This document shows, in pieces, positions 7,420-14,656 of a stretch of DNA of 23,662 nt. How positions within the stretch are numbered: the first letter of the stretch is position 1; the number at the start of each line of letters is the position of its first letter. The stretch spans positions 1-23,662 of the forward strand of contig CAYTGL010000038.1 in assembly GCA_964437335.1 (NCBI GenBank), given 5' to 3'. The notes beneath the pieces are model-generated. The model had not been told where the DNA came from, searched no databases, and was given only the letters and a program-made list of their open reading frames with translations. Source of the DNA: JAITWN01 sp964437335. Lineage in GTDB: Bacteria; Pseudomonadota; Gammaproteobacteria; SZUA-140. A program made the translations under genes and the position numbers.

Positions 7420-8193
7420 TCAGCGTTCGCTGTCGTCCGCCATTTTCTGGATCACCTTCTGGAACGGTGTAAGCAGATCCATCGGCAGCGGGAAGATGAT
7501 CGTCGAATTTTTATCCGCGGCGACATCGGACAGTGTTTGCAGATATCGCAGTTGCAGGGCCTGGGGTTGACCGCCGAGAATCGCCGCGGCCTCGGTCAGC
7601 TTCACCGCCGCCTGTAACTCGCCCTCGGCATGGATGACCTTGGCTCGCCGCTCACGTTCCGCCTCTGCCTGGCGCGCGATCGCGCGTATCATGCTTTCAT
7701 CGATATCGACATGCTTGATCTCGACGTTCAGCACCTTGATGCCCCACGCGTCGGTCTGCGAATCAAGAATTTCCTGGATATCCTTGTTGAGCTTCTCCCG
7801 TTCCGCCAGCATCTCGTCGAGTTCGTGCTGCCCGAGCACCGATCGCAGTGTGGTCTGGGCAAGCTGGCTGGTCGCCATGCCGAAGCTCTCGACCTGGATG
7901 ATCGCACGCTCCGGATCGATGACGCGGAAGTAAAGCACCGCGTTGACCCGCACCGAGACATTGTCGCGGGAGATGACGTCCTGGCTCGGGACGTCCATGA
8001 CGACCGTGCGCAGATCGACACGCACCATCTGCTGCACGGCCGGAATGATGATGATCAGCCCTGGCCCCTTGACCTTCCAGAAGCGTCCGAGCTGGAACAC
8101 CACGCCGCGCTCGTACTCGCGCAGTATCTTGATCGAGCTGGCGAGAAAGGCGACGACCAGGCCGATGACCAGATAGATCACGTATGCTGACAT
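7420..8193 (-). CDS. SPFH-domain slipin (p-stomatin-like membrane scaffold)
   Basis: Stomatin/prohibitin-family protein that oligomerises on the inner membrane. The 257 residues start with one transmembrane helix (YVIYLVIGLVVAFLASSIKI, 4-23). The SPFH domain follows: EYERGVVFQLGRF, GPGLIIIIPAVQQMVRVDLR, a TVVMDVPSQDVISRDNVSV segment and LRSVLGQHELDEMLAER. A charged, coiled-coil-prone stretch (ARQAEAERERRAKVIHAEGE) comes next and the protein ends with QKMADDSER. The ATG is one base after the nfeD stop, with AGGAG inside the end of nfeD, so the two are translationally coupled. In Pyrococcus the homologous pair is a protease and its stomatin substrate. Here it closes a three-gene run (small membrane protein, nfeD, slipin). 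Confidence 0.95.
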   Translation of the reverse strand: MSAYVIYLVIGLVVAFLASSIKILREYERGVVFQLGRFWKVKGPGLIIIIPAVQQMVRVDLRTVVMDVPSQDVISRDNVSVRVNAVLYFRVIDPERAIIQVESFGMATSQLAQTTLRSVLGQHELDEMLAEREKLNKDIQEILDSQTDAWGIKVLNVEIKHVDIDESMIRAIARQAEAERERRAKVIHAEGELQAAVKLTEAAAILGGQPQALQLRYLQTLSDVAADKNSTIIFPLPMDLLTPFQKVIQKMADDSER

Positions 8194-8194
8194 G

Positions 8195-9589
8195 TCAGCT
8201 CTCCTTGTGTTCGATGGGACCGGTATCCGGCCTGACGATCAGCGACAGGCCCTCCAGCGCGACGACCCTGATCCGGTCGCCGCGCCGCAGCGGCGTTTCG
8301 CTGCGCGCGTTCCACATTTCGCTGTGCACGCGCACCCTGCCGGATCCGTCGAAATCCTCGAGCGCCTCGCCGGCGGCGCCGATCATCTCCTCCCTGCCGC
8401 TGACGACCGGACGCTTGCGCGACTTGAACGCCATGGCGAGGATGAACATGAAGAAGCCGGCGCTGGTCGCCGCGAAGAACGCGATCAGCGGCGCCGAAAC
8501 GCCGTACCCGGGAATTCCGGTGTCGAGCAGCATGATCGAGCCGATCACGAAGGCGATGACACCGCCGATGCCGAGCGCGCCGAAACTCGGCAGAAATATC
8601 TCGGCGATCATGAACACGATGCCGAGCAGCATCAGCGCGAGCCCGGCGAAATTGATCGGCAATACCTGGAACGCGAACAGCGCGAGCAGCAGCGAGATTG
8701 CGCCGACGACGCCCGGGAAGACCATGCCGGGACTCGCGAACTCGTAGATCAGTCCGTAGATGCCGATCAGCATCAGGATGTACGCGATGTTCGGGTCAGT
8801 GATCGTCGCCAGCAGGCGCGAACGCCAGTCGGGCTCCAGCTGGCGGATCTGGATCTGCGCGGTCGACAGCTTGCGCTTCATGCCGAGCGCATCGACTTCC
8901 CGGCCATCGATCGCGGAGAGCAGTTCCGAAAGATTCTCGGCGACGACGTCGATGACGTTTTCCTCGAGGGCCTCGCGCGCAGACAGGCTGACGCCCTCGC
9001 GCACGGCCTGTTCCGCCCATTCGGCGTTGCGCCCCCGCATTTGCGCCAGGCCGCGGATATAGGCGACCGCATCGTTGATGATCTTCTTTTCCATCGCTCC
9101 AGGCTCGGCGCTCCGTTGCGGCTTTTCCTTGTCCTGTTCCCCGCCGGCGGGGAAACCGGCGATCTGCACCGGCGTCGCGGCACCGAGATTGGTCGCAGGC
9201 GCCATCGCCGCGATATGGCTCGCATAGAGGATATAGGTGCCGGCGCTCGCGGCGCGGGCGCCGCCGGGAGTGACATAGGTCACGACCGGCACCGGCGACG
9301 AGATGATCTCGCGGATGATGTCGCGCATCGATGTATCGAGGCCGCCCGGCGTATCCATCTGGATGACGATCAGCTCGGCCTGGCTATCCCGCGCCTGTTT
9401 CATGCCGCGCTTGAGATAATCGCCGACGGCAGGGCCGATCACGTCCTCGACGGTGAACACGACGGCGCCGCCCGGCCGATCCGTGGCAACCGCCGGCGCA
9501 GCGAGGTGGAATAGCAAGCCCGCCAGCAAGAATCCTGCGGCGGCCAGCAGTCTGTATCGCTTGCGCGCGCGTCTGGCGATCATGTCCAC
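8195..9589 (-). CDS. nfeD: NfeD-type membrane-bound serine protease (long form, ClpP-like)
   Basis: Membrane protease of the STOPP/NfeD1b type, 464 residues. A signal sequence (about 11-35) precedes a ClpP/SppA-fold domain: IQMDTPGGLDTSMRDIIREI (76-95) and the nucleophile S115 in AASAGTY. The likely base lysine is in EKKIINDAVAYIRGLA (K168 or K169). Several transmembrane helices follow (about 265-400), then a C-terminal OB-like NfeD domain (GAAGEALEDFDGSGRVRV, RGDRIRVVALEGLSLIV). Starts at 9589 and 9583 are both possible. It is adjacent to and coupled with the slipin gene, as is usual for this family, which points to membrane-protein quality control or lipid-domain organisation. The exact substrate is unknown. 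Confidence 0.95.
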   Translation of the reverse strand: MDMIARRARKRYRLLAAAGFLLAGLLFHLAAPAVATDRPGGAVVFTVEDVIGPAVGDYLKRGMKQARDSQAELIVIQMDTPGGLDTSMRDIIREIISSPVPVVTYVTPGGARAASAGTYILYASHIAAMAPATNLGAATPVQIAGFPAGGEQDKEKPQRSAEPGAMEKKIINDAVAYIRGLAQMRGRNAEWAEQAVREGVSLSAREALEENVIDVVAENLSELLSAIDGREVDALGMKRKLSTAQIQIRQLEPDWRSRLLATITDPNIAYILMLIGIYGLIYEFASPGMVFPGVVGAISLLLALFAFQVLPINFAGLALMLLGIVFMIAEIFLPSFGALGIGGVIAFVIGSIMLLDTGIPGYGVSAPLIAFFAATSAGFFMFILAMAFKSRKRPVVSGREEMIGAAGEALEDFDGSGRVRVHSEMWNARSETPLRRGDRIRVVALEGLSLIVRPDTGPIEHKES

Positions 9590-9647
9590 TGCCTCCGGCA
9601 GGCGTCGATACGAGTTTGTGGTCGACGCAGGCGTCCGGGAGACGCGA

Positions 9648-9821
9648 TCAGTCCGCGGAAGAATCCATGCGGTCGGCGTCCTTGCGATCCGGTCCGGTCA
9701 GCGCGGCTGCCTTTTCTTCTGCCTCGCGGGCCTTCCTGCTGCGGTAATCGTCCCAGGCGAGGAGCGCGAGAAACCCCACCAGCAGCGCGATCAGGCCGAC
9801 CTTGAGTAATATCGATCCCAT
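9648..9821 (-). CDS. small single-pass membrane protein, 57 residues
   Basis: MGSILLKVGLIALLVGFLALLAWDDYRSRKAREAEEKAAAL: one hydrophobic helix (about 4-22) followed by a charged, Arg/Lys/Glu-rich cytoplasmic tail. The ATG at 9821 has a GGGGGG block 5-6 bases upstream (ribosome site); the frame opens earlier (9896), but those residues are not protein-like. It lies 58 bp before nfeD on the same strand, so it probably shares a transcript with nfeD-slipin. I do not recognise a family. The topology suggests a small accessory membrane protein, but no function can be assigned. Confidence 0.6.
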   Translation of the reverse strand: MGSILLKVGLIALLVGFLALLAWDDYRSRKAREAEEKAAALTGPDRKDADRMDSSAD

Positions 9822-9934
9822 GTGCCCCCCTGTTGATATTCCGGGGATACCGAGCCAAAGCCGACGGGTATTCCTGTGCTGCAGCATGCCCGTCATCGTC
9901 TGTATGGTATCACCAATGGACCGGTAAAACAGGT

Positions 9935-9951
9935 GCGCCGCACGGCGGCGC
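9935..9951. repeat. GC-rich hairpin in the leader of the kinase-GDPD gene
   Basis: GCGCCG (9935-9940) and CGGCGC (9946-9951) form a 6-bp stem with a 5-base loop, ending 17 bases before the ATG at 9969. It may be mRNA leader structure; a function is not evident. Confidence 0.3.
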
Positions 9952-9968
9952 TACAGTAAGATCAGCCG

Positions 9969-12221
9969 ATGATGCGAAGCACAAGCCCGCCTGCCGGCCC
10001 CCTCTACCTGGCGATCGATCAGGGAGGTCACGCCAGCCGCGCGCTGATCATCGATGCCTCGGGTACGATCGTCTGTCGGGCCGCGCGTGAACTTCATGCC
10101 CGGCGCAGCGATCATGAGCGGGTCGAGTATGATGCCGAGGCGATGCTGGCCTCGATTCGGGATGCAGTGAACGCGGCGCTTGCCGGCCTCGGCGATCAAC
10201 GCTCCAGGGTTACCGGCGCGGGTCTTGCGACCCAGCGTTCGAACATCGTGTGCTGGGACCGGCACAGCGGCGCGGCACTGTCGACGGTCATCAGCTGGCA
10301 GGACCGGCGTGACGCCGCCTGGCTGCAACGGCTGGACAGCGATCGCGAGCATGTCCGCCGTATCACCGGCCTGCCGGTGTCCGCGCATTACGGCGCGAAC
10401 AAGCTGCGCTGGTGTTTGAACGAATTGCCGGCGGTGCGCCGCGCATTGCGCGAGGACCGCCTCGCCTGGGGTCCGATGGCGGGCTTTCTGCTGTTTCGCC
10501 TGCTGCGGGAGCATCCGCTGCGCGTCGACCGGGTCAATGCCGCGCGCACCCTGTTATGGGATCTCGCCGGTAATGACTGGTCCGAATCGATGCTCGAACT
10601 ATTCGGCCTGCCACGCGCGCCACTGCCCGTGGCCGTGCCCTGTCGCGATGACTTCGGAACGCTCGATTGCGACGGCCCCGGGATCCCGCTGACGCTGGTC
10701 ACCGGCGACCAGTCCGCGGCGCTCTATGCCGCAGGCCCACCGCCGGAAGATACACTGCAGGTGACGGCCGGCACCGGCGCGTTCGTGCTGCGCTGCACCG
10801 GCGCGTCGGCAATGCCATCTCCGCCCCTGCTGAACGGCATCATCTACGACGACGGCATGTCGCGAACCCATGTGCTGGAAGGCACGGTCAATGGCGCCGG
10901 CAGCGCGCTCGACTGGCTGGCGCGGCAATCCCCCGGCGAAGATCTGTCCGGACTTCCCGAATGGCTGTCGACGGTCGCCGATCCTCCGTTGTTCCTGAAC
11001 GGCGTGTCGGGACTCGGTACGCCGTTCATGATTGCCGACGCCCCCATCCGCTTCATCGGCGAAGGCGACTTCGCCGCACGCGCGGTCGCGATCGTCGAGA
11101 GCATCGTGTTCCTGTTGCAGACCAACATCGAGATGCTGGCGTCACTGCCCCCGCGACCGAACGCGATCCGCATCGGCGGCGGGCTTGCCGCACTCGATGG
11201 CCTGTGCCGGCGCCTCGCCGACCTCGGCGGCCTGCGTGTCGAACGCAGCACCGAGAGCGAGACCACCTGCCTCGGCCTCGCATGGCTGCTCCGGCAACAG
11301 GGCATGACCGAATCTGAAACCGGGTCAGGGACAGGCGAGTCGGCATGGCTCCCCGGTGCGCACGACACCGATGTCTTCACCCCCGGCGATGATCCGCCGC
11401 TGCAACAACGCTACCGGCGCTGGCGCGAAGCAATGGATCACGCGCTCGCCGCGGCAACCGCCGTCATCAAAACCGGGGACATCGGCGAACAGGCGCCGCC
11501 CCTTGATCCGCTGATCGTCGCACACCGCGGCGATGCCGGCCGCTATCCGGAGAATACGCTGCCGGCAATCGAATCGGCGGTGCAGGCCGGCATTCGGCAT
11601 ATCGAGTTCGATATCCAGTTGACCGCCGACGGCGTCCCGGTGCTGTTCCACGACGACCGGCTCGAGCGTACGACCGGCGCCGCGGGACGGATCACGCAGA
11701 CGGCCTTCGCGGACCTGCGCGAGATCGCGGCCGGCGAACCGGCCCGCTTCGGCGACCGGTTTGCCGCGGTGCGCGTGCCCGCGCTCGCCGCAGTGATCGA
11801 ACGCCTCGTCGCGTGGCCGGACGTCCGTCTCTTCGTCGAGATCAAGCAAGAGAGCCTTGACGTCTTCGGCATCGGTCCGACGATCGCCAGGATCTGGCGG
11901 GACATCGGTCCGCGCCGCGAGCAATGCGTGCTGATCTCATACAATGCCGACGCCCTGCGCGAGGCGAGCCGGCTGGGCGCGCATGCGATCGGCTGGGTGC
12001 TGACCCGTTGCGATCAGCGTGAACGCGCCGCTGCGCGCCTGCTCGCGCCGGACTACCTGTTCTGCAACCAGCGCAAACTGCCGCGTGGACGCGTCTGGCA
12101 TGGTCCCTGGCGCTGGGTGATCTACGAAATCACCGAAGCAGCGGTTGCGCGACGGCTCGCGGCGCGCGGCGTCGACATGATCGAGACCATGCTGATCGAG
12201 CGTTTCGTCGATGACGACTGA
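9969..12221 (+). CDS. bifunctional FGGY-family kinase / glycerophosphodiester phosphodiesterase fusion
   Basis: A 750-residue two-domain protein. Residues 12-500 are an FGGY sugar/polyol kinase resembling glycerol kinase: phosphate loop AIDQGGHASRALIID (15-29), WDRHSGAALSTVISWQDRR (96-114), VTGDQSAALYAAG (244-256) with general-base candidate D247, AGTGAF (267-272), ATP loop IGGGLAALDGL (402-412) and a final RYRRWREAMDHAL helix. Residues 513-750 form a cytoplasmic GDPD domain: HRGDAGRYPENT (519-530), EFDIQLTADG (546-555), FHDD with H561, VEIK (623-626) and DMIET near the end. GlpK residues E84 and Y135 appear replaced by S91 and H140, so the substrate may not be plain glycerol. There is no signal peptide. 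It overlaps the GlpD-like gene by 11 bp. Starts at 9969 or 9972 are equally possible; the fusion is unbroken in frame. Confidence 0.92.
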   Translation: MMRSTSPPAGPLYLAIDQGGHASRALIIDASGTIVCRAARELHARRSDHERVEYDAEAMLASIRDAVNAALAGLGDQRSRVTGAGLATQRSNIVCWDRHSGAALSTVISWQDRRDAAWLQRLDSDREHVRRITGLPVSAHYGANKLRWCLNELPAVRRALREDRLAWGPMAGFLLFRLLREHPLRVDRVNAARTLLWDLAGNDWSESMLELFGLPRAPLPVAVPCRDDFGTLDCDGPGIPLTLVTGDQSAALYAAGPPPEDTLQVTAGTGAFVLRCTGASAMPSPPLLNGIIYDDGMSRTHVLEGTVNGAGSALDWLARQSPGEDLSGLPEWLSTVADPPLFLNGVSGLGTPFMIADAPIRFIGEGDFAARAVAIVESIVFLLQTNIEMLASLPPRPNAIRIGGGLAALDGLCRRLADLGGLRVERSTESETTCLGLAWLLRQQGMTESETGSGTGESAWLPGAHDTDVFTPGDDPPLQQRYRRWREAMDHALAAATAVIKTGDIGEQAPPLDPLIVAHRGDAGRYPENTLPAIESAVQAGIRHIEFDIQLTADGVPVLFHDDRLERTTGAAGRITQTAFADLREIAAGEPARFGDRFAAVRVPALAAVIERLVAWPDVRLFVEIKQESLDVFGIGPTIARIWRDIGPRREQCVLISYNADALREASRLGAHAIGWVLTRCDQRERAAARLLAPDYLFCNQRKLPRGRVWHGPWRWVIYEITEAAVARRLAARGVDMIETMLIERFVDDD

Positions 12222-13392
12222 GACATTCGATATCGTCGTCGTCGGCGCCGGCATCCATGGCGCGGGCGTCGCCCAGGCCGCCGCCGCGCGCGGCCACTCT
12301 GTGCTTGTGCTGGAACAGAACACCGTCGGCGGCGGGACCTCGAGCCGGTCGAGCAAGCTGATCCACGGCGGACTGCGTTATCTCGAGACTGCGCAGTTCG
12401 CGCTTGTGCGTGAATCGCTCGCCGAGCGCGCCCTGCTGCTGAAACTCGCACCGGGGCTGGTACGGCTGGTTCCGTTTCATATCCCGGTCTATGACGACAC
12501 CCGGCGGCGACCCTGGCAGTTGCGCTCCGGCCTTGCGCTTTATGCGCTGCTTGCGGGCTTCGGGCCGGCAAGCGGGTTTGCCGTCGTGCCGCGTCGTGAC
12601 TGGGCCGGTCTCGATGGCCTCGAGACTCGTGACCTGCAACAGGTGTATCGCTACCACGATGCGCAGACCGACGATCTTGCGCTGACCCGCGCGGTCATCG
12701 ATTCGGCGCTCGGCCTCGGCGCGCAACTGCGCGCGCCGGCGCGATTCGACGGTGCGGAACTCGTCGATGATCGCTGCATCGTGGATTACGTCGAACAGGG
12801 GCGGGAAAGGCAATGCCGCGCGCGCGTGCTCGTCAACGCAGGTGGTCCGTGGATCAACGGCATCCTCGCGCGGGTCACGCCGTCAATGCCCGCACCGGCG
12901 ATAGAACTGGTGCAAGGCAGCCATGTGGTCATCGACGGCCAATTGTCGAAAGGGGTCTACTATATGGAAGCCCCGCGGGATCGCCGTGCAGTGTTCGCGA
13001 TGCCGTGGCATGGAAAGATCCTGATCGGCACGACCGAAACGGCATTCTCCGGCGATCCGGCGACTGTCGCTCCGCTCGCGGCAGAGCGGGACTATCTGCT
13101 GGAGTGCTTCGGGCGTTATTTCCCCGCGCGGCGGGTCATGGAACCGGGCCGGATCGTCGATGCATTTGCCGGCTTGCGCGTACTGCCTGCCGGAACCGGC
13201 GCGGCGTCCGGCCGGCCGCGCGACACGCGGCTGCATGTCGACCGACCGGAACATCCCCGCGTGCTGACGATCTGCGGCGGCAAGCTGACAACCTATCGCA
13301 TCACCGCCGGGAAAGTCTTGCAACGCCTGACGCCAAGCCTGCCGTCGCGGCGACCCGTCGCATCGACGGCCACGCTCCCGTTGCGAGAATAA
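12211..13392 (+). CDS. glpD: short GlpD-like FAD-dependent glycerol-3-phosphate dehydrogenase
   Basis: Oxidises glycerol-3-phosphate to dihydroxyacetone phosphate at the membrane, passing electrons to quinone. The N-terminal dinucleotide fold VVVGAGIHGAGVAQAAAARG (9-28) and the GlpD signature TSSRSSKLIHGGLRYLE (43-59) are clear. NAGGPWIN, the KILIGTTETAFSGDP block and the final GGKLTTYRITAGKVLQRL are also present. At 393 residues it is over 100 shorter than E. coli GlpD (501), because the C-terminal helical DAO_C domain is absent. The frame ends cleanly soon after the FAD domain, so this looks like a short subfamily, not a frameshift. It starts inside the end of the kinase-GDPD gene, which supports a joint pathway: glycerophosphodiester to G3P, or polyol to its phosphate, then oxidation. 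Confidence 0.9.
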   Translation: MTTETFDIVVVGAGIHGAGVAQAAAARGHSVLVLEQNTVGGGTSSRSSKLIHGGLRYLETAQFALVRESLAERALLLKLAPGLVRLVPFHIPVYDDTRRRPWQLRSGLALYALLAGFGPASGFAVVPRRDWAGLDGLETRDLQQVYRYHDAQTDDLALTRAVIDSALGLGAQLRAPARFDGAELVDDRCIVDYVEQGRERQCRARVLVNAGGPWINGILARVTPSMPAPAIELVQGSHVVIDGQLSKGVYYMEAPRDRRAVFAMPWHGKILIGTTETAFSGDPATVAPLAAERDYLLECFGRYFPARRVMEPGRIVDAFAGLRVLPAGTGAASGRPRDTRLHVDRPEHPRVLTICGGKLTTYRITAGKVLQRLTPSLPSRRPVASTATLPLRE

Positions 13393-13403
13393 GGACCCGG
13401 ACA

Positions 13404-13420
13404 GACCGCCGCGGGCGGTC
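13404..13420. terminator. possible bidirectional hairpin between convergent glpD and ppa
   Basis: GACCGCC (13404-13410) and GGCGGTC (13414-13420) form a 7-bp GC stem with a 3-base loop in the 32-bp gap between two convergent genes. There is no T-run on either side. Confidence 0.4.
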
Positions 13421-13424
13421 CGCG

Positions 13425-14051
13425 CTATTCGGGCAGATCGTGTTCGCCGAATTCCTTGATGTAGTCCTTCATCGCGGCATGGATGACCGTTTCGGCATGC
13501 GCCCGGCCATAGGGCTCGCCGACGGTCGTATGCATCGCTTCGCCGGGCTTGGCCTTGTACGAACTGAAGTAGTGACGCAGGCGGTTGATCTGCACGGCCG
13601 GAATGTCGGTGATATCCTCGACGCTGCCCCACAAACCGTCGCCCTGCAGCACGCCGATGATCTTGTCGTCGGCTTCGCCATCGTCGAGCATCGGCAGGCC
13701 GCCGACCACATTGACCTTGAGCAGCAGGTCGCCGCGCGAGATCGGGCGTTCGCTGAGCACGCAGATATCGAGGGGATCGTAATCGCCCGACTTTGCGCCG
13801 GGCATCAGACCGGCGACCTCGTCACCGCAATAAGTGCGCGGGACGAAGCCATAGAGGGTCGGCGGCAGAGATGACGTCAACTGCGGCCGATCCACGATCA
13901 TGAAACCGGATTCCTTGTCGAGTTCGTATTTGACGAGATCGAACGGCGTGATCTCGATGAAGGCGTAGACCAGCCGCGGTACAGCGGGGCCGACGGGTAT
14001 GCCGTGCCAAGGATGGGGCCGAAAATCATGGTATCGCGTTCGCTGTTTCAT
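13425..14051 (-). CDS. ppa: inorganic pyrophosphatase, family I
   Basis: Hydrolyses pyrophosphate to two phosphates in the cytoplasm, pulling biosynthetic reactions forward. The 208 residues carry the family I metal-binding signature as DYDPLDICV (90-98; usual form DGDPxDV), preceded by YGFVPRTYCGD (67-77). KVNVVGGLPMLDDGEADDKIIGV, with its acidic cluster, follows, then the later INRLRHYFSSYK. It is slightly longer than the about 175-residue E. coli enzyme, with an N-terminal extension (RYHDFRPHPWHG). A TACAAT ends seven bases upstream of the ATG and no Shine-Dalgarno is visible. It is convergent with the glycerol module. Confidence 0.95.
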   Translation of the reverse strand: MKQRTRYHDFRPHPWHGIPVGPAVPRLVYAFIEITPFDLVKYELDKESGFMIVDRPQLTSSLPPTLYGFVPRTYCGDEVAGLMPGAKSGDYDPLDICVLSERPISRGDLLLKVNVVGGLPMLDDGEADDKIIGVLQGDGLWGSVEDITDIPAVQINRLRHYFSSYKAKPGEAMHTTVGEPYGRAHAETVIHAAMKDYIKEFGEHDLPE

Positions 14052-14058
14052 GCGGAAT

Positions 14059-14064
14059 ATTGTA
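14059..14064 (-). promoter_or_regulatory. ppa: candidate -10 element of ppa, near-leaderless
   Basis: Minus-strand TACAAT (5 of 6 to consensus) ends 7 bases before the ppa ATG at 14051, so a transcript would start at or next to the start codon. No convincing -35 is visible. The same arrangement is seen at yhbY. Confidence 0.3.
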
Positions 14065-14110
14065 CCGCATCCGGCGCCGGGATTCCCGTCGCGCCGTAGC
14101 GACCGGCGGG

Positions 14111-14656
14111 CTACGGGGCGTCGCGGACCAGCCGCACGTGTAGCGAACTGTGCTTGGTCCTGATCGAGTCGATGCCGTTCTTGAAGTCAAGGGCCCACGC
14201 GTAGTTCGCATTCAGCGCGAACGGCGACGCGGTCCAGTACGGCTCGCTCGCCGTCGACGGGAACAGCACCGCGTTTGCCGCCGGATTACGGCAACGCTGC
14301 TCGACGATCGCGCCATACTCCTTGACATTCGGCAGGCGCCAGTCGCTGAATCCGGCAAAACTGAAACTATCCGCAACCTGCAAAGCCGCCTGCCAGTCAT
14401 GGAGATCGGCAACGCCGTCGCAGGCGCCGTTATTCCAGGTTTGGCCGAGGGCGCAGCGCATCCATCTCCGGCCCGTCAACGCATCGGTCAGGGTGCCATC
14501 GCCATGATCCGTGAATCGATCCGCCGGCGTAGTCCAGACGATCGCCGGGTTCCCGCTGCCGGCGCAGTCATCCGCCGTGACCGGGAGCGCCGCCAGCGCC
14601 AGCAATAGCGGCGCGAACACCGGGACCGCATAGCGCCTGATCGTCGTATGAATCAT
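14111..14656 (-). CDS. exported DUF1566 (Lcl C-terminal-like) protein
   Basis: 181 residues with a Sec signal peptide (RRYAVPVFAPLLLALAALPVTA, cleavage near 28-29). A DUF1566 domain follows: RFTDHGDGTLTDALTGRRWMRC (about 47-68), WNNGACDG, FSDWRLPNVKEYGAIVEQ, YWTASPF and the terminal LHVRLVRDAP. These blocks (start of treatment, WRLP, YWT[AS]S, VRLVR) define the family, found in periplasmic and surface proteins with unknown biochemical roles. Four or more cysteines suggest disulphides. Its ATG overlaps the upstream gene's TAA by one base (TAATG), so translation is coupled to the larger DUF1566 lipoprotein, and the two probably act together. Confidence 0.85.
   Translation of the reverse strand: MIHTTIRRYAVPVFAPLLLALAALPVTADDCAGSGNPAIVWTTPADRFTDHGDGTLTDALTGRRWMRCALGQTWNNGACDGVADLHDWQAALQVADSFSFAGFSDWRLPNVKEYGAIVEQRCRNPAANAVLFPSTASEPYWTASPFALNANYAWALDFKNGIDSIRTKHSSLHVRLVRDAP

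Noticed and set aside
8192..9514. 440-codon plus-strand frame
   Set aside because: It is antisense to nfeD, with no recognisable domain and Asp/Arg/His-rich shadow composition.
11322..11337. GGGTCAG inside the kinase-GDPD gene as a full repeat copy
   Set aside because: Only 7 bases match and the flanks differ; it is kept only as a low-interest suggestion.
14065..14110. Terminator between the small DUF1566 gene and ppa
   Set aside because: Only short GC palindromes (such as CGGGATTCCCG) occur, with no T-run.
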